From: JBEKZQ01 sp049509675
GTDB lineage: Bacteria; Planctomycetota; Planctomycetia; Pirellulales; Thermoguttaceae
Assembly: GCA_049509675.1 (NCBI GenBank)
Contig: JBEKZQ010000425.1
Span: 1-6,770 of the forward strand
DNA length: 6,770 bases
Direction: 5' to 3'
Shown here: positions 1 to 6,770 of the stretch, in pieces
How positions within the stretch are numbered: position 1 is the stretch's first letter
Layout of the letters: each line of letters begins with the position of its first letter
Notes under the pieces: model-generated
Databases searched by the model: none
Told to the model about the DNA's origin: nothing
The model's input: the letters and a program-made list of their open reading frames with translations, nothing else
Made by a program: the position numbers and the translations under genes

Positions 1-3000
1 GAAACGATCGCCCGGCTGGCCACGGGCATCAAGCGCTTCAAGCTTCCCGACGAGATGAACTATATCAAGATCTATCAGGCGGTGGCCGAGGAACCGAAGA
101 CCGGCCATGGCGCCGATGCGCTGGAGCGGCTGGCGCAGATCTTCGAGAACCGGCGGCAATATGCCCGCTCGGCCGACTATTGGCGGCGGGCGATCAAGGA
201 ATATCCGCAGGACCCGCGGGCTCAGAACTGGCAGGCCCAACTCGACCAGATCGTGGGCAACTGGGGCCGTTTCGAGCCGATAACCACGCAGCCGGCCGGC
301 CGCGGGGCCACGGTCGAGTACCGTTTCCGCAACGGCACGGCGGTCGAGTTCACGGCCCAGGAAATCAAGGTCCAGAAACTCCTCGACGACGTCAAGGCGT
401 ACATCAAGTCGCGGCCCAATCAACTCGATTGGCAGCAGGCCAACATCGGCGACCTGGGCTACCGGCTGGTCACCCTGAACCAGCAGCAGTACGTGGGCCG
501 GCAGGTGGCCGCGTGGAAGATGGAGATCAAGCCCCGGCCCGGGCATTTCGACAAGCGGATCACGGTCAGCACTCCGCTGGAGAAGGCGGGCGCCTATCTG
601 CTGAAGGCCACCATGGCCGGCGGCAACACCAACTACATCATCCTCTGGCTCAACGACACGTCGATCGTCAAGAAGCCGCTGGACGGCAAGACCTATTACT
701 ACGTGGCCGACGCCGAAAGCGGCGCACCGGTGGCCAAGGCGAACCTGGAATTCTTCGGCTGGAAGCAGCAATGGCAGGCGCCCAACCACATGGAGATCTT
801 CACCAAGCAGTTCGCCGAATTCGCCGATGCCGACGGCCAATTGCTGACCGATGGGTCGAACCAGCCGAACGATTACACCTGGCTCATCACGGCCCGGACC
901 GAGGGCGGCCGCTTCGCCTATCTGGGATTCACCAACGTCTGGTACGGCCGGGTCTACGACGCCGAGTACAACCAGACCAAGGTCTTCCCAATCACCGACC
1001 GGCCGGTCTATCGGCCCGAGCAGACGGTGAAGTACAAGTTCTGGGTCCGCCATGCGCAGTACGACCAGGCCGACACGTCGGACTTCGCCGGGCAGCGCTT
1101 CACGATCGAGATTCATAATCCCAAGGGCGAGAAGGTGCTCAGCATCGACAAGCAGGCCGACGACTACGGCGGGCTGGACGGCGAGTACAAGATACCGGCC
1201 GACGCCACGCTGGGCGTCTTCGGCATGGTGGTCCGCCAGGGCGTCCGGCCGTATGGCGGGGGCAATTTCCGCGTCGAGGAGTACAAGAAGCCCGAGTTCG
1301 AGGTGACGGTCGACGCCCCCAAGGAGCCGGTCATGCTGGGCGAGCACGTGACCGCCACGATCTCGGCCAAGTACTATTTCGGCGCCCCGGTCAGCAAGGC
1401 CAAGGTGAAATACAAGGTCCAGCGCACCAGCTACAGCGAGCAGTGGTATCCCATGGGACCTTGGGACTGGCTTTTCGGCCCGGGCTACTGGTGGTACGCC
1501 TACGATTACACCTGGTATCCGGGCTGGCGGCACTGGGGTTGCTGGCGGCCGATCCCGGTCTGGTGGCCGCACGCGCAGCAGCCGCCCGAACTGGTCGTGG
1601 ATCGCGAGGTCGAGATCGGGCCCGACGGCACGGTGAAGGTCGAGTTGGATACGGCCGTGGCCAAGGCGATTCATCCCGATCAAGACCACAGCTACTCGAT
1701 CACGGCGGAGGTGGTCGACCAATCGCGGCGGACGATCGTGGGCAGCGGCTCGGTGCTGGTGGCCCGGCAGCCGTTCAAGGTCTTTGCCTGGGTCGATCGC
1801 GGTTATTACCGCATCGGCGACACGATCGCGGCCAGTTTCAACGCCCATCGGCTCGACGGCAAAGCCGTCCAGGGCAAGGGCCAGCTTACGCTGCTGAAGG
1901 TCAGTTATCCCAATCGCCAGCAAAAGCCGCTGGAAACGCCCGTGCAAAGCTGGAAGCTCGACACCGACAACGAGGGCCAGGCCCGGCAGCAGATCACCGC
2001 CAGCCAGGCCGGCCAGTACCGTCTTGCCTACAAGCTCAGCGACGCCAACGGGCACGCGATCGAAGGCGGCTATGTCTTCACCATTATCGGCGAAGGGTTC
2101 GACGGCGCGCAGTTCCGCTTCAATCACCTGGAGTTGGTCCCGGACAAGGCCGACTACGCCCCGGGTGAGAAGGTCAAGTTGCAAGTCAATACCGATCGCG
2201 CGGGCGGCACGGTGCTGTTATTCTTGCGCCCGGCCAACGGCGTGTATCTGCAGCCGAAGGTGTTGCGCCTGGGCGGCAAGAGCACCGTGGACGAGATCGA
2301 GGTGGTCAAGCGCGACATGCCCAACTTCTTCGTCGAGGCGGTGACCATCGCCGACGGCAAGCTGTATACCGAAACCAAGCAGATTGCCGTGCCGCCGGAG
2401 AAGCGGGTGCTTAGCGTCGACGTGCTGCCTTCCGCCGCTTCCTACCGGCCGGGGCAGAAGGCCAAGGTCCGGATCAAGCTGACCGATTATTTCGGCAAGC
2501 CGTTTGCGGGCACCACGGTGGTGGCCATTTACGACAAGTCGATCGAGTACATTTCCGGCGGTTCCAACGTGCCGGAAATCAAGGACTTCTTCTGGAAATG
2601 GCAGCGTCATCATTCTCCGCAAGGCGAGTCGAACCTGGGCCTGGCCTTTCACAATTGCACACTGCCCAGCGCGCGGGGCATGGGCGACTTGGGCATCTTC
2701 GGCGCCACCGTGGCCGAGGAAATGGACGGAGAGGGCGAGGTTCGCGAGGGCGAATTCGTGCTTAGCGGGGTCCATGATTTTGCCGCCCGGGGCTCGCGTC
2801 GGATGGCGCTGGGTGCTTACGGGGGCATGGCCAAGGCCGCCTCGGCGCCCATGGCCGCGATGGACGCCATGCCCGGCGCCCCGCCGATGGAACAAGCCGC
2901 CAACGGCATGCTCGCCAATCGCGCCGAGCTTCGCGCACTCAGCAAACGCGAAGCTGACAAGCCGGGCAGCGGCGGAGCGGCCGGGCCGCTGGTCCAGCCC

Positions 3001-5289
3001 ACCCTGCGCACCAAGTTCGCCGATACGGCCTTGTGGGTCGGCACGCTCAGCACCGCCGCCAACGGCACCGCCGAGGTCGCCCTGGACATGCCCGAAAACC
3101 TCACCACCTGGCGCATCAAGGTCTGGGGCATGGGCCACGGCACCAAGGTCGGCCAGGGGCAGGCCGACGTGGTCACCCGCAAGGACCTCATTATCCGCCT
3201 GCAAAGCCCGCGGTTCTTCGTGCAAACCGACGAGGTCGTGCTCTCGGCCAACGTTCACAACTACTTGAAGAGCAAAAAAACGGTCCAGGTCTCGCTGGAA
3301 GTGGCCGGCAAGACGCTCCAGCCGTTGGATGAACTGACGCAGTCGGTGACGGTCGAGCCGCAGGGCGAGGCCCGCGTCGATTGGCGCGTCAAGGTTCTGG
3401 ACGAGGGCCAGGCGGTCGTCCGCATGAAGGCCCTGACCGACGAAGAATCGGACGCCATGGAGATGCGTTTCCCCTGCTACATCCACGGCATGCTCAAGAT
3501 GGAGGCCTGGTCGGGGGCCATTCGCCCCAAGGAAACCGAGGGCAAGTTCACCCTGAAGGTGCCCCAGCAGCGGCGGCCCGAGCAATCGCGGATCGAGGTC
3601 CGCTATTCGCCCACCCTGGCCGGCGCGATGGTCGACGCCCTGCCCTACCTGGTCGATTATCCCTATGGCTGCACCGAGCAGACGCTCAATCGCTTCCTGC
3701 CCACGGTCATTACGCAAAAGATCCTCTTGGACATGAAGCTGAACCTGGAGGAGATTCGCAAGAAGCGCACCAACCTCAACGCCCAGGAGATCGGCGAAGA
3801 CACCCAGCGGGCCGCGCAGTGGAAACGCTACGACCGCAATCCGGTGTTCGACGAAGAGGAAGTCCGCAAGATGGTCAAGGACGGCGTGAATCGCCTGACC
3901 GAAATGCAGCTTTCCGATGGCGGCTGGGGCTGGTTCTCCGGCTGGGGCGAGCATTCGGCGCCGCATACCACGGCCCTGGTCGTCCACGGCCTGCAACTGG
4001 CCAAACGCAACGACGTGGCCCTGGTGCCGGGCATGATGGAGCGCGGCGTCCAGTGGCTCAAGAGCTACCAGGACGAGCAGATCCAATGGATCCTCCGCGG
4101 CATGAAGGAGCCCAAGGTCTGGCCGTGGAAAGACCGCGCCGACGAGCTCGATGCGTTCGTCTACATGGTCCTGGCCGATGCAGGGATGCAAAGCGACCAG
4201 ATGCAAGATTTCCTTTATCGCGACCGCACGAAGCTGGCCGTCTACGCCTTGTCGATGTATGGCATCGCCCTGGAAAAGCAGGGACAGAAGGACAAACTCC
4301 AGATGGTCGTGCGCAATATCGGCCAGTACATCCAGCAGGACGACGAGAACCAGACCGCCTGGCTCAATCTGCCCGGCAACGGCTGGTGGTATTGGTACGG
4401 CAGCGAGTACGAGGCCCAGGCCTATTACCTCAAGTTGCTGTGCCGCACCGATCCCAAGGGCGAGCTGGCCCCGCGGCTGGTCAAGTACTTGCTCAATAAC
4501 CGCAAGAACGCCACCTATTGGAACTCGACCCGCGATACGGCCGTTTGCGTCGAGGCGATGGCCGAGTTCCTGCGGGCCAGCGGCGAGACCCAGCCCAACA
4601 TGACCGTCGAGGTCTACTGGGACGGCAAGCTTCAGAAGGCCGTGGAGATCACGCCCAAGACGCTCTTTGCCTTCGACAACAAGTTCGTGCTCCAGGGCGC
4701 GGCGATCCCGTCGGGTGCGCACGTGGTGCAACTTACCAAGAAAGGCGCGGGCCCGTTGTATTACAACGGATACCTGACCAATTTCACCCTGGAGGATTTC
4801 ATCGCCAAGGCGGGGCTGGAGATCAAGGTCAACCGCAAGTACTACAAGCTCGACAAGGTCGACAAGACGATTCAGGCCGCCGGCTCGCGCGGGCAACTGG
4901 TCGACCAGAAGGTGTTGAAGTACCAGCGGCAGGAACTTGAAAATCTATCGAGCCTCAAGAGCGGCGACCTGGTGGAAATCGAACTGGAGATCGATAGTAA
5001 GAATGATTACGAGTACCTGGTCTTCGAGGACATGAAGCCGGCCGGGTTCGAGCCGGTCGATCAGCAGAGCGGCTATACGGGCAACGATCTGGGGGCCTAC
5101 GTCGAGTACCGCGACAACCGCGTGGTGTTCTTCGCCCGCACCCTGGCCCGCGGCAAGCATAGCGTGGCCTATCGCATGCGGGCGGAAACGCCGGGGCAGT
5201 TCAGCGCCCTGCCCACCCGGGCCTCGGCCATGTACGCGCCGGAGTTGAAGGCCAACTCGGACGAAATCAAGCTGAAGGTGAGGGATTAG
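1..5289 (+). CDS. Alpha-2-macroglobulin family protein with TPR-like N-terminal segment, 5'-truncated by the window
   Basis: This is a probable envelope protease-trapping macroglobulin. Known role of the family: cleavage of a bait region triggers collapse around the protease and exposes a Cys-Gln thioester. The frame is open from base 1 with no stop upstream of the first ATG (base 55), and no ribosome binding site precedes that ATG, so the true start and any signal peptide or lipobox lie outside the window. By codon number from base 1: a TPR-like helical stretch (about 20-85); early macroglobulin (MG) strands (about 100-220); an MG2 signature TDRPVYRP (332-339); VEEYKKPEFEV opening the next MG domain (425-438... 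region); a Trp/Tyr-rich insert (481-524); two more MG entries with YAPGEK and YRPGQK (about 719-820); a low-complexity Met/Ala bait-like stretch (about 925-995); the A2M domain beginning LRTKFADTALW (1002 onward); the thioester GCTEQ (1223-1227, Cys1224, Gln1227); the thioester-domain motif DGGWGWF (1306-1312); and a C-terminal receptor-binding-like domain (about 1651-1762). It ends at TAG. The family call is near certain; the bait limits are inferred. Confidence 0.95.
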   Translation, partial: ETIARLATGIKRFKLPDEMNYIKIYQAVAEEPKTGHGADALERLAQIFENRRQYARSADYWRRAIKEYPQDPRAQNWQAQLDQIVGNWGRFEPITTQPAGRGATVEYRFRNGTAVEFTAQEIKVQKLLDDVKAYIKSRPNQLDWQQANIGDLGYRLVTLNQQQYVGRQVAAWKMEIKPRPGHFDKRITVSTPLEKAGAYLLKATMAGGNTNYIILWLNDTSIVKKPLDGKTYYYVADAESGAPVAKANLEFFGWKQQWQAPNHMEIFTKQFAEFADADGQLLTDGSNQPNDYTWLITARTEGGRFAYLGFTNVWYGRVYDAEYNQTKVFPITDRPVYRPEQTVKYKFWVRHAQYDQADTSDFAGQRFTIEIHNPKGEKVLSIDKQADDYGGLDGEYKIPADATLGVFGMVVRQGVRPYGGGNFRVEEYKKPEFEVTVDAPKEPVMLGEHVTATISAKYYFGAPVSKAKVKYKVQRTSYSEQWYPMGPWDWLFGPGYWWYAYDYTWYPGWRHWGCWRPIPVWWPHAQQPPELVVDREVEIGPDGTVKVELDTAVAKAIHPDQDHSYSITAEVVDQSRRTIVGSGSVLVARQPFKVFAWVDRGYYRIGDTIAASFNAHRLDGKAVQGKGQLTLLKVSYPNRQQKPLETPVQSWKLDTDNEGQARQQITASQAGQYRLAYKLSDANGHAIEGGYVFTIIGEGFDGAQFRFNHLELVPDKADYAPGEKVKLQVNTDRAGGTVLLFLRPANGVYLQPKVLRLGGKSTVDEIEVVKRDMPNFFVEAVTIADGKLYTETKQIAVPPEKRVLSVDVLPSAASYRPGQKAKVRIKLTDYFGKPFAGTTVVAIYDKSIEYISGGSNVPEIKDFFWKWQRHHSPQGESNLGLAFHNCTLPSARGMGDLGIFGATVAEEMDGEGEVREGEFVLSGVHDFAARGSRRMALGAYGGMAKAASAPMAAMDAMPGAPPMEQAANGMLANRAELRALSKREADKPGSGGAAGPLVQPTLRTKFADTALWVGTLSTAANGTAEVALDMPENLTTWRIKVWGMGHGTKVGQGQADVVTRKDLIIRLQSPRFFVQTDEVVLSANVHNYLKSKKTVQVSLEVAGKTLQPLDELTQSVTVEPQGEARVDWRVKVLDEGQAVVRMKALTDEESDAMEMRFPCYIHGMLKMEAWSGAIRPKETEGKFTLKVPQQRRPEQSRIEVRYSPTLAGAMVDALPYLVDYPYGCTEQTLNRFLPTVITQKILLDMKLNLEEIRKKRTNLNAQEIGEDTQRAAQWKRYDRNPVFDEEEVRKMVKDGVNRLTEMQLSDGGWGWFSGWGEHSAPHTTALVVHGLQLAKRNDVALVPGMMERGVQWLKSYQDEQIQWILRGMKEPKVWPWKDRADELDAFVYMVLADAGMQSDQMQDFLYRDRTKLAVYALSMYGIALEKQGQKDKLQMVVRNIGQYIQQDDENQTAWLNLPGNGWWYWYGSEYEAQAYYLKLLCRTDPKGELAPRLVKYLLNNRKNATYWNSTRDTAVCVEAMAEFLRASGETQPNMTVEVYWDGKLQKAVEITPKTLFAFDNKFVLQGAAIPSGAHVVQLTKKGAGPLYYNGYLTNFTLEDFIAKAGLEIKVNRKYYKLDKVDKTIQAAGSRGQLVDQKVLKYQRQELENLSSLKSGDLVEIELEIDSKNDYEYLVFEDMKPAGFEPVDQQSGYTGNDLGAYVEYRDNRVVFFARTLARGKHSVAYRMRAETPGQFSALPTRASAMYAPELKANSDEIKLKVRD

Positions 5290-5312
5290 AGGTCTGTCCA
5301 ACTTGAGTTTAC

Positions 5313-5395
5313 GGGTGCCACGGTTGGCTTGTCCAACCGTGTTTCCAGCACTGCTGGGCAAGCCGGGCACCGACCGGAGGTTGGTCGTGGCACCC
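5313..5395. repeat. Interrupted inverted repeat with GGGTGCCAC / GTGGCACCC ends
   Basis: The outer ends GGGTGCCAC (5313-5321) and GTGGCACCC (5387-5395) are a perfect 9-bp inverted pair. Inside are a 9-bp perfect hairpin (5319-5327 with 5333-5341, loop CTTGT), a small CCAGC/GCTGG hairpin (5345-5357) and a CGACC/GGTCG pair (5371-5375 with 5383-5387). GGCTTGTCC (5326-5334) and GGGCAAGCC (5356-5364) are inverted copies with one mismatch. From memory, GTGCCAC-ended dyads with GGCTTG/CAAGCC cores are common between genes in planctomycete genomes; this is not verified here. It lies 23 bp after the A2M stop and could help end that transcript, but there is no T-tract, so it is not a classical intrinsic terminator. 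Confidence 0.7.
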
Positions 5396-5429
5396 AACCG
5401 GTAATGTCGAAACGGAGAACGATTACGCC

Positions 5430-5458
5430 TTCACTTAGGGGCGCGGATTTGCTACAAT
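5430..5458 (+). promoter_or_regulatory. Probable sigma70-type promoter for the mannosyltransferase-thioesterase pair
   Basis: TACAAT (5453-5458) matches the -10 consensus at 5 of 6 positions. TTCACT (5430-5435) matches the -35 consensus at 4 of 6, and the spacer is exactly 17 bp. Transcription would be expected to begin about 7 bases after the -10 box, near 5465, which is 0-2 bases before the ATG at 5467. This fits the lack of a Shine-Dalgarno site there and implies a leaderless or nearly leaderless mRNA. The promoter is predicted from sequence only. Confidence 0.55.
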
Positions 5459-5466
5459 CCCACGCC

Positions 5467-6201
5467 ATGTCCAACCCTGGCAAGACCCTGGTGACCGTGG
5501 CCACCTACAACGAGATCGAGAATCTTCCGCGCCTGGCGGAGGAGATTTTTCGCTTCGCCCCGCAGGTCGATCTGCTGGTGATCGACGACAACTCGCCCGA
5601 CGGCACGGGCCGATGGTGCGATGAGAAGGCGGGCCAGGACCCGCGCGTCCACTGCTGCCATCGTGCGGGCAAGCTGGGTCTGGGAAGCGCCATCCTGGCC
5701 GGTTTTCGCTTCGCCATCGATGGCGGCTACCGGTACGTTCTGAACATGGACGCCGATTTCAGCCATCAGCCCAAGTATTTGCCCGAGATGCTCGCGGGGA
5801 TGGAGCCGGCGCAAGGACCGCCGCGGGACGTGATGATCGGTTCGCGATACATCCCCGGCGGCGGGGTGGAGGGCTGGCCGTTGCGGCGTCACCTGATGAG
5901 TCGCGGCGTGAACTGCTACGCCCGCTGGCTGCTGGGACTCACCGCCCATGATTGCAGCGGCGGCTATCGCTGCTACCGCACCGAGACGCTCAAGAAGCTG
6001 AATCTGGACAGCATCCGCAGCCGCGGCTATTCCTTTCAGGAGGAGATCTTGTGGCATCTTCAGCGGGTGGGAGCCCGGTTTGGCGAAACGCCCATCGTGT
6101 TCCTCGACCGCACGCGGGGGAAGTCGAAGATCAACTACAAAGAGGGGCTGGCAGCCCTGCGGATCATCTTCGCCCTGGGAGTGCGAAGAGCAAGGAGTTA
6201 A
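5467..6201 (+). CDS. Polyprenol (dolichol)-phosphate mannosyltransferase, GT2 family, DPM1-like
   Basis: A 244-residue GT-A glycosyltransferase expected to move mannose from GDP-mannose to a polyprenyl phosphate at the cytoplasmic membrane face, giving the lipid-linked donor for mannosylation. Visible motifs: N-terminal strand LVTVATYNEIENL; DDNSPDGT (residues 40-47), which binds the nucleotide; the metal-binding DAD in DADFSHQP (95-102); GSRYIPGG (125-132); GWPLRR and SRGVN (136-149); DCSGGYRCYR (162-171); RGYSFQEEI (186-194); and PIVFLDRTRGKSKI (209-222). Length and lack of a C-terminal membrane segment match the short, soluble DPM1 form rather than two-domain bacterial forms. The ATG at 5467 is preferred because it sits just before the first strand and just after a promoter; in-frame ATG 5404 and TTG 5329 lie in or upstream of the promoter and repeat. 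No Shine-Dalgarno site is seen. The sugar could be glucose instead of mannose in some relatives, but the motif set best fits mannose. Confidence 0.93.
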   Translation: MSNPGKTLVTVATYNEIENLPRLAEEIFRFAPQVDLLVIDDNSPDGTGRWCDEKAGQDPRVHCCHRAGKLGLGSAILAGFRFAIDGGYRYVLNMDADFSHQPKYLPEMLAGMEPAQGPPRDVMIGSRYIPGGGVEGWPLRRHLMSRGVNCYARWLLGLTAHDCSGGYRCYRTETLKKLNLDSIRSRGYSFQEEILWHLQRVGARFGETPIVFLDRTRGKSKINYKEGLAALRIIFALGVRRARS

Positions 6202-6206
6202 CTCCT
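6193..6206. repeat. Perfect 14-bp palindrome overlapping a stop codon and a possible Shine-Dalgarno site
   Basis: AGGAGTTAACTCCT reads the same on both strands. It contains the TAA of the mannosyltransferase gene (6199-6201) and ends 7 bases before the thioesterase ATG. Its AGGAG (6193-6197) is the only Shine-Dalgarno-like sequence ahead of that ATG, but it sits 16 bases away, which is long. In RNA the AGGAG could pair with CTCCT around a TTAA loop and hide the site. The symmetry is certain; any function is speculation. Confidence 0.4.
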
Positions 6207-6213
6207 ATTCCCT

Positions 6214-6639
6214 ATGTCTCGCCTCGAACACGTCTACTTGTTTCGCATTCCCTACAGCGATACCGACGCCATGGGAACGTACTACAACTCCCGCGCGTTG
6301 GAGTGGTTCGAGCGGGGGCGGACCGAATTGTGTCGCGGGCTGGGGAAGCCTTATCGGCAATGGGAACAGGACGGCGTGGCCCTGCCGATCGTCGAGGCCC
6401 ACGTCGAGTACCAGGGCCGGGCGCAGTACGACGACCAGTTGCGTCTGACGACCAGGGCCGCCATGGCGGGCCGGGCTCGGATGCGTTTTGACGTCGAGGT
6501 GCAACATGCTTCTTCCGCGCGGCCCGTCTGCCGCGGCTACACGATCCATGCGATCACCGATCTTGCCGGTCGTCCGATCCGTCCACCGCAGTGGCTGCTG
6601 GACTTGATGGAGTGCGATCCGGCCGAGCGGCCGGCCTGA
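6214..6639 (+). CDS. YbgC/FadM-like acyl-CoA thioesterase (4HBT hotdog fold)
   Basis: A 141-residue single hotdog-domain protein expected to hydrolyse an acyl-CoA thioester in the cytoplasm. The signature block YSDTDAMGTYYNSRALEWFERGRTE spans residues 14-38; it corresponds to the family's DTDxxGxxYxxxxxxxxExxR pattern, with Asp18 as the likely catalytic residue. LPIVEAHVEYQGRAQYDDQL (about 57-76) is the usual central strand region, in which the substrate pocket is built. Size is typical of the family. The start is fixed because the upstream codons in this frame run straight into TAA at 6199. It follows the mannosyltransferase by 12 bp on the same strand, so co-transcription is likely, and translational coupling is plausible given the weak ribosome binding site. 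It is not beside tol-pal genes, where classical ybgC sits, so the exact substrate cannot be named. Confidence 0.9.
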   Translation: MSRLEHVYLFRIPYSDTDAMGTYYNSRALEWFERGRTELCRGLGKPYRQWEQDGVALPIVEAHVEYQGRAQYDDQLRLTTRAAMAGRARMRFDVEVQHASSARPVCRGYTIHAITDLAGRPIRPPQWLLDLMECDPAERPA

Positions 6640-6679
6640 ATCGGCAGCCGAATGGCAGGGGAGGCGGGTGTAGTGGTCG

Positions 6680-6756
6680 CGCGGATACCGCGTTTCCAGG
6701 GTCGTTCACGACCCTTCCCGCCGTAGGCGGTCGATAGGCCCGACGTTCACGTCGGG
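6680..6756. repeat. Cluster of four short hairpins downstream of the thioesterase gene
   Basis: The tail of the window (6640-6770) has no convincing gene but holds successive inverted repeats: CGCGG-ATA-CCGCG (6680-6692); AGGGTCG-TTCA-CGACCCT (6698-6715); CCGCC-GTA-GGCGG (6718-6730); and CCCGACG-TTCA-CGTCGGG (6739-6756). The second and fourth share a 7-bp stem length and an identical TTCA loop closed by G-C pairs. The cluster may end the two-gene transcript or be a REP-like intergenic element. No T-run follows any stem, so a standard intrinsic terminator is not supported. Confidence 0.6.
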
Positions 6757-6770
6757 TTGGCAAAGACGCT

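Noticed and set aside
2218..4896. An 892-codon open frame on the minus strand, opposite the A2M gene
   Set aside because: It lies wholly inside the A2M coding region, whose protein shows family motifs throughout. The minus-strand product is rich in Leu, Gly, Ala, His and Val with no recognisable domain, as expected for a shadow of GC-rich codon use.
5329..5466. Upstream in-frame starts for the mannosyltransferase (TTG 5329, ATG 5404)
   Set aside because: The extension would translate the inverted repeat and the promoter, adds no family-like residues, and neither start has a Shine-Dalgarno site.
5452..6057. A 201-codon minus-strand open frame opposite the mannosyltransferase
   Set aside because: Low-complexity Ala/His/Arg-rich product without motifs; the + strand gene has all catalytic motifs of its family.
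6621..6636. GGCCG/CGGCC self-complementary sequence just before the thioesterase stop, considered as a terminator stem
   Set aside because: It is inside codons for the C-terminus in a very GC-rich context, has a very short loop and no T-tract after it.
6554..6763. A 69-codon minus-strand open frame covering the end of the thioesterase gene and the tail hairpins
   Set aside because: Arg/Pro-rich product with no motif, overlapping inverted repeats and a real gene end; most likely chance.

Overview
The window is GC-rich bacterial DNA, all genes on the + strand, and it looks like a planctomycete (Pirellulales-like). This assignment is inference. It rests on the type of alpha-2-macroglobulin, a GTGCCAC-type intergenic inverted repeat of a kind I associate with planctomycete genomes, and a TACAAT promoter element directly ahead of a gene with no Shine-Dalgarno site. 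No rRNA, tRNA, CRISPR array, transposase or phage gene is visible.

Layout. Bases 1-5289 are one very large open frame, cut by the left edge of the window. It encodes a bacterial alpha-2-macroglobulin (A2M) with an intact GCTEQ thioester motif, preceded by a TPR-like helical segment. A 177-bp gap follows, holding an interrupted inverted repeat (5313-5395) and a probable sigma70-type promoter (5430-5458). Next come two genes 12 bp apart that look like one transcription unit. The first (5467-6201) is a GT2 polyprenol/dolichol-phosphate mannosyltransferase of the DPM1 type. The second (6214-6639) is a YbgC/FadM-like hotdog acyl-CoA thioesterase. The last 131 bp (6640-6770) carry no convincing gene but contain four short hairpins in a row, two with the same TTCA loop.

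How the genes may work together. Bacterial A2M proteins are envelope protease traps: cleavage of a bait region triggers collapse and exposes a reactive thioester. The mannosyltransferase would supply lipid-linked mannose for envelope glycosylation. The thioesterase would hydrolyse an acyl-CoA. A2M appears to be transcribed separately from the other two, and no direct functional link between them is shown. I see no obviously new multi-gene system. The points most worth a second look are a Trp/Tyr-packed insert in the A2M, its Met/Ala-rich probable bait region, the likely leaderless start of the mannosyltransferase, and the two intergenic hairpin/repeat blocks.
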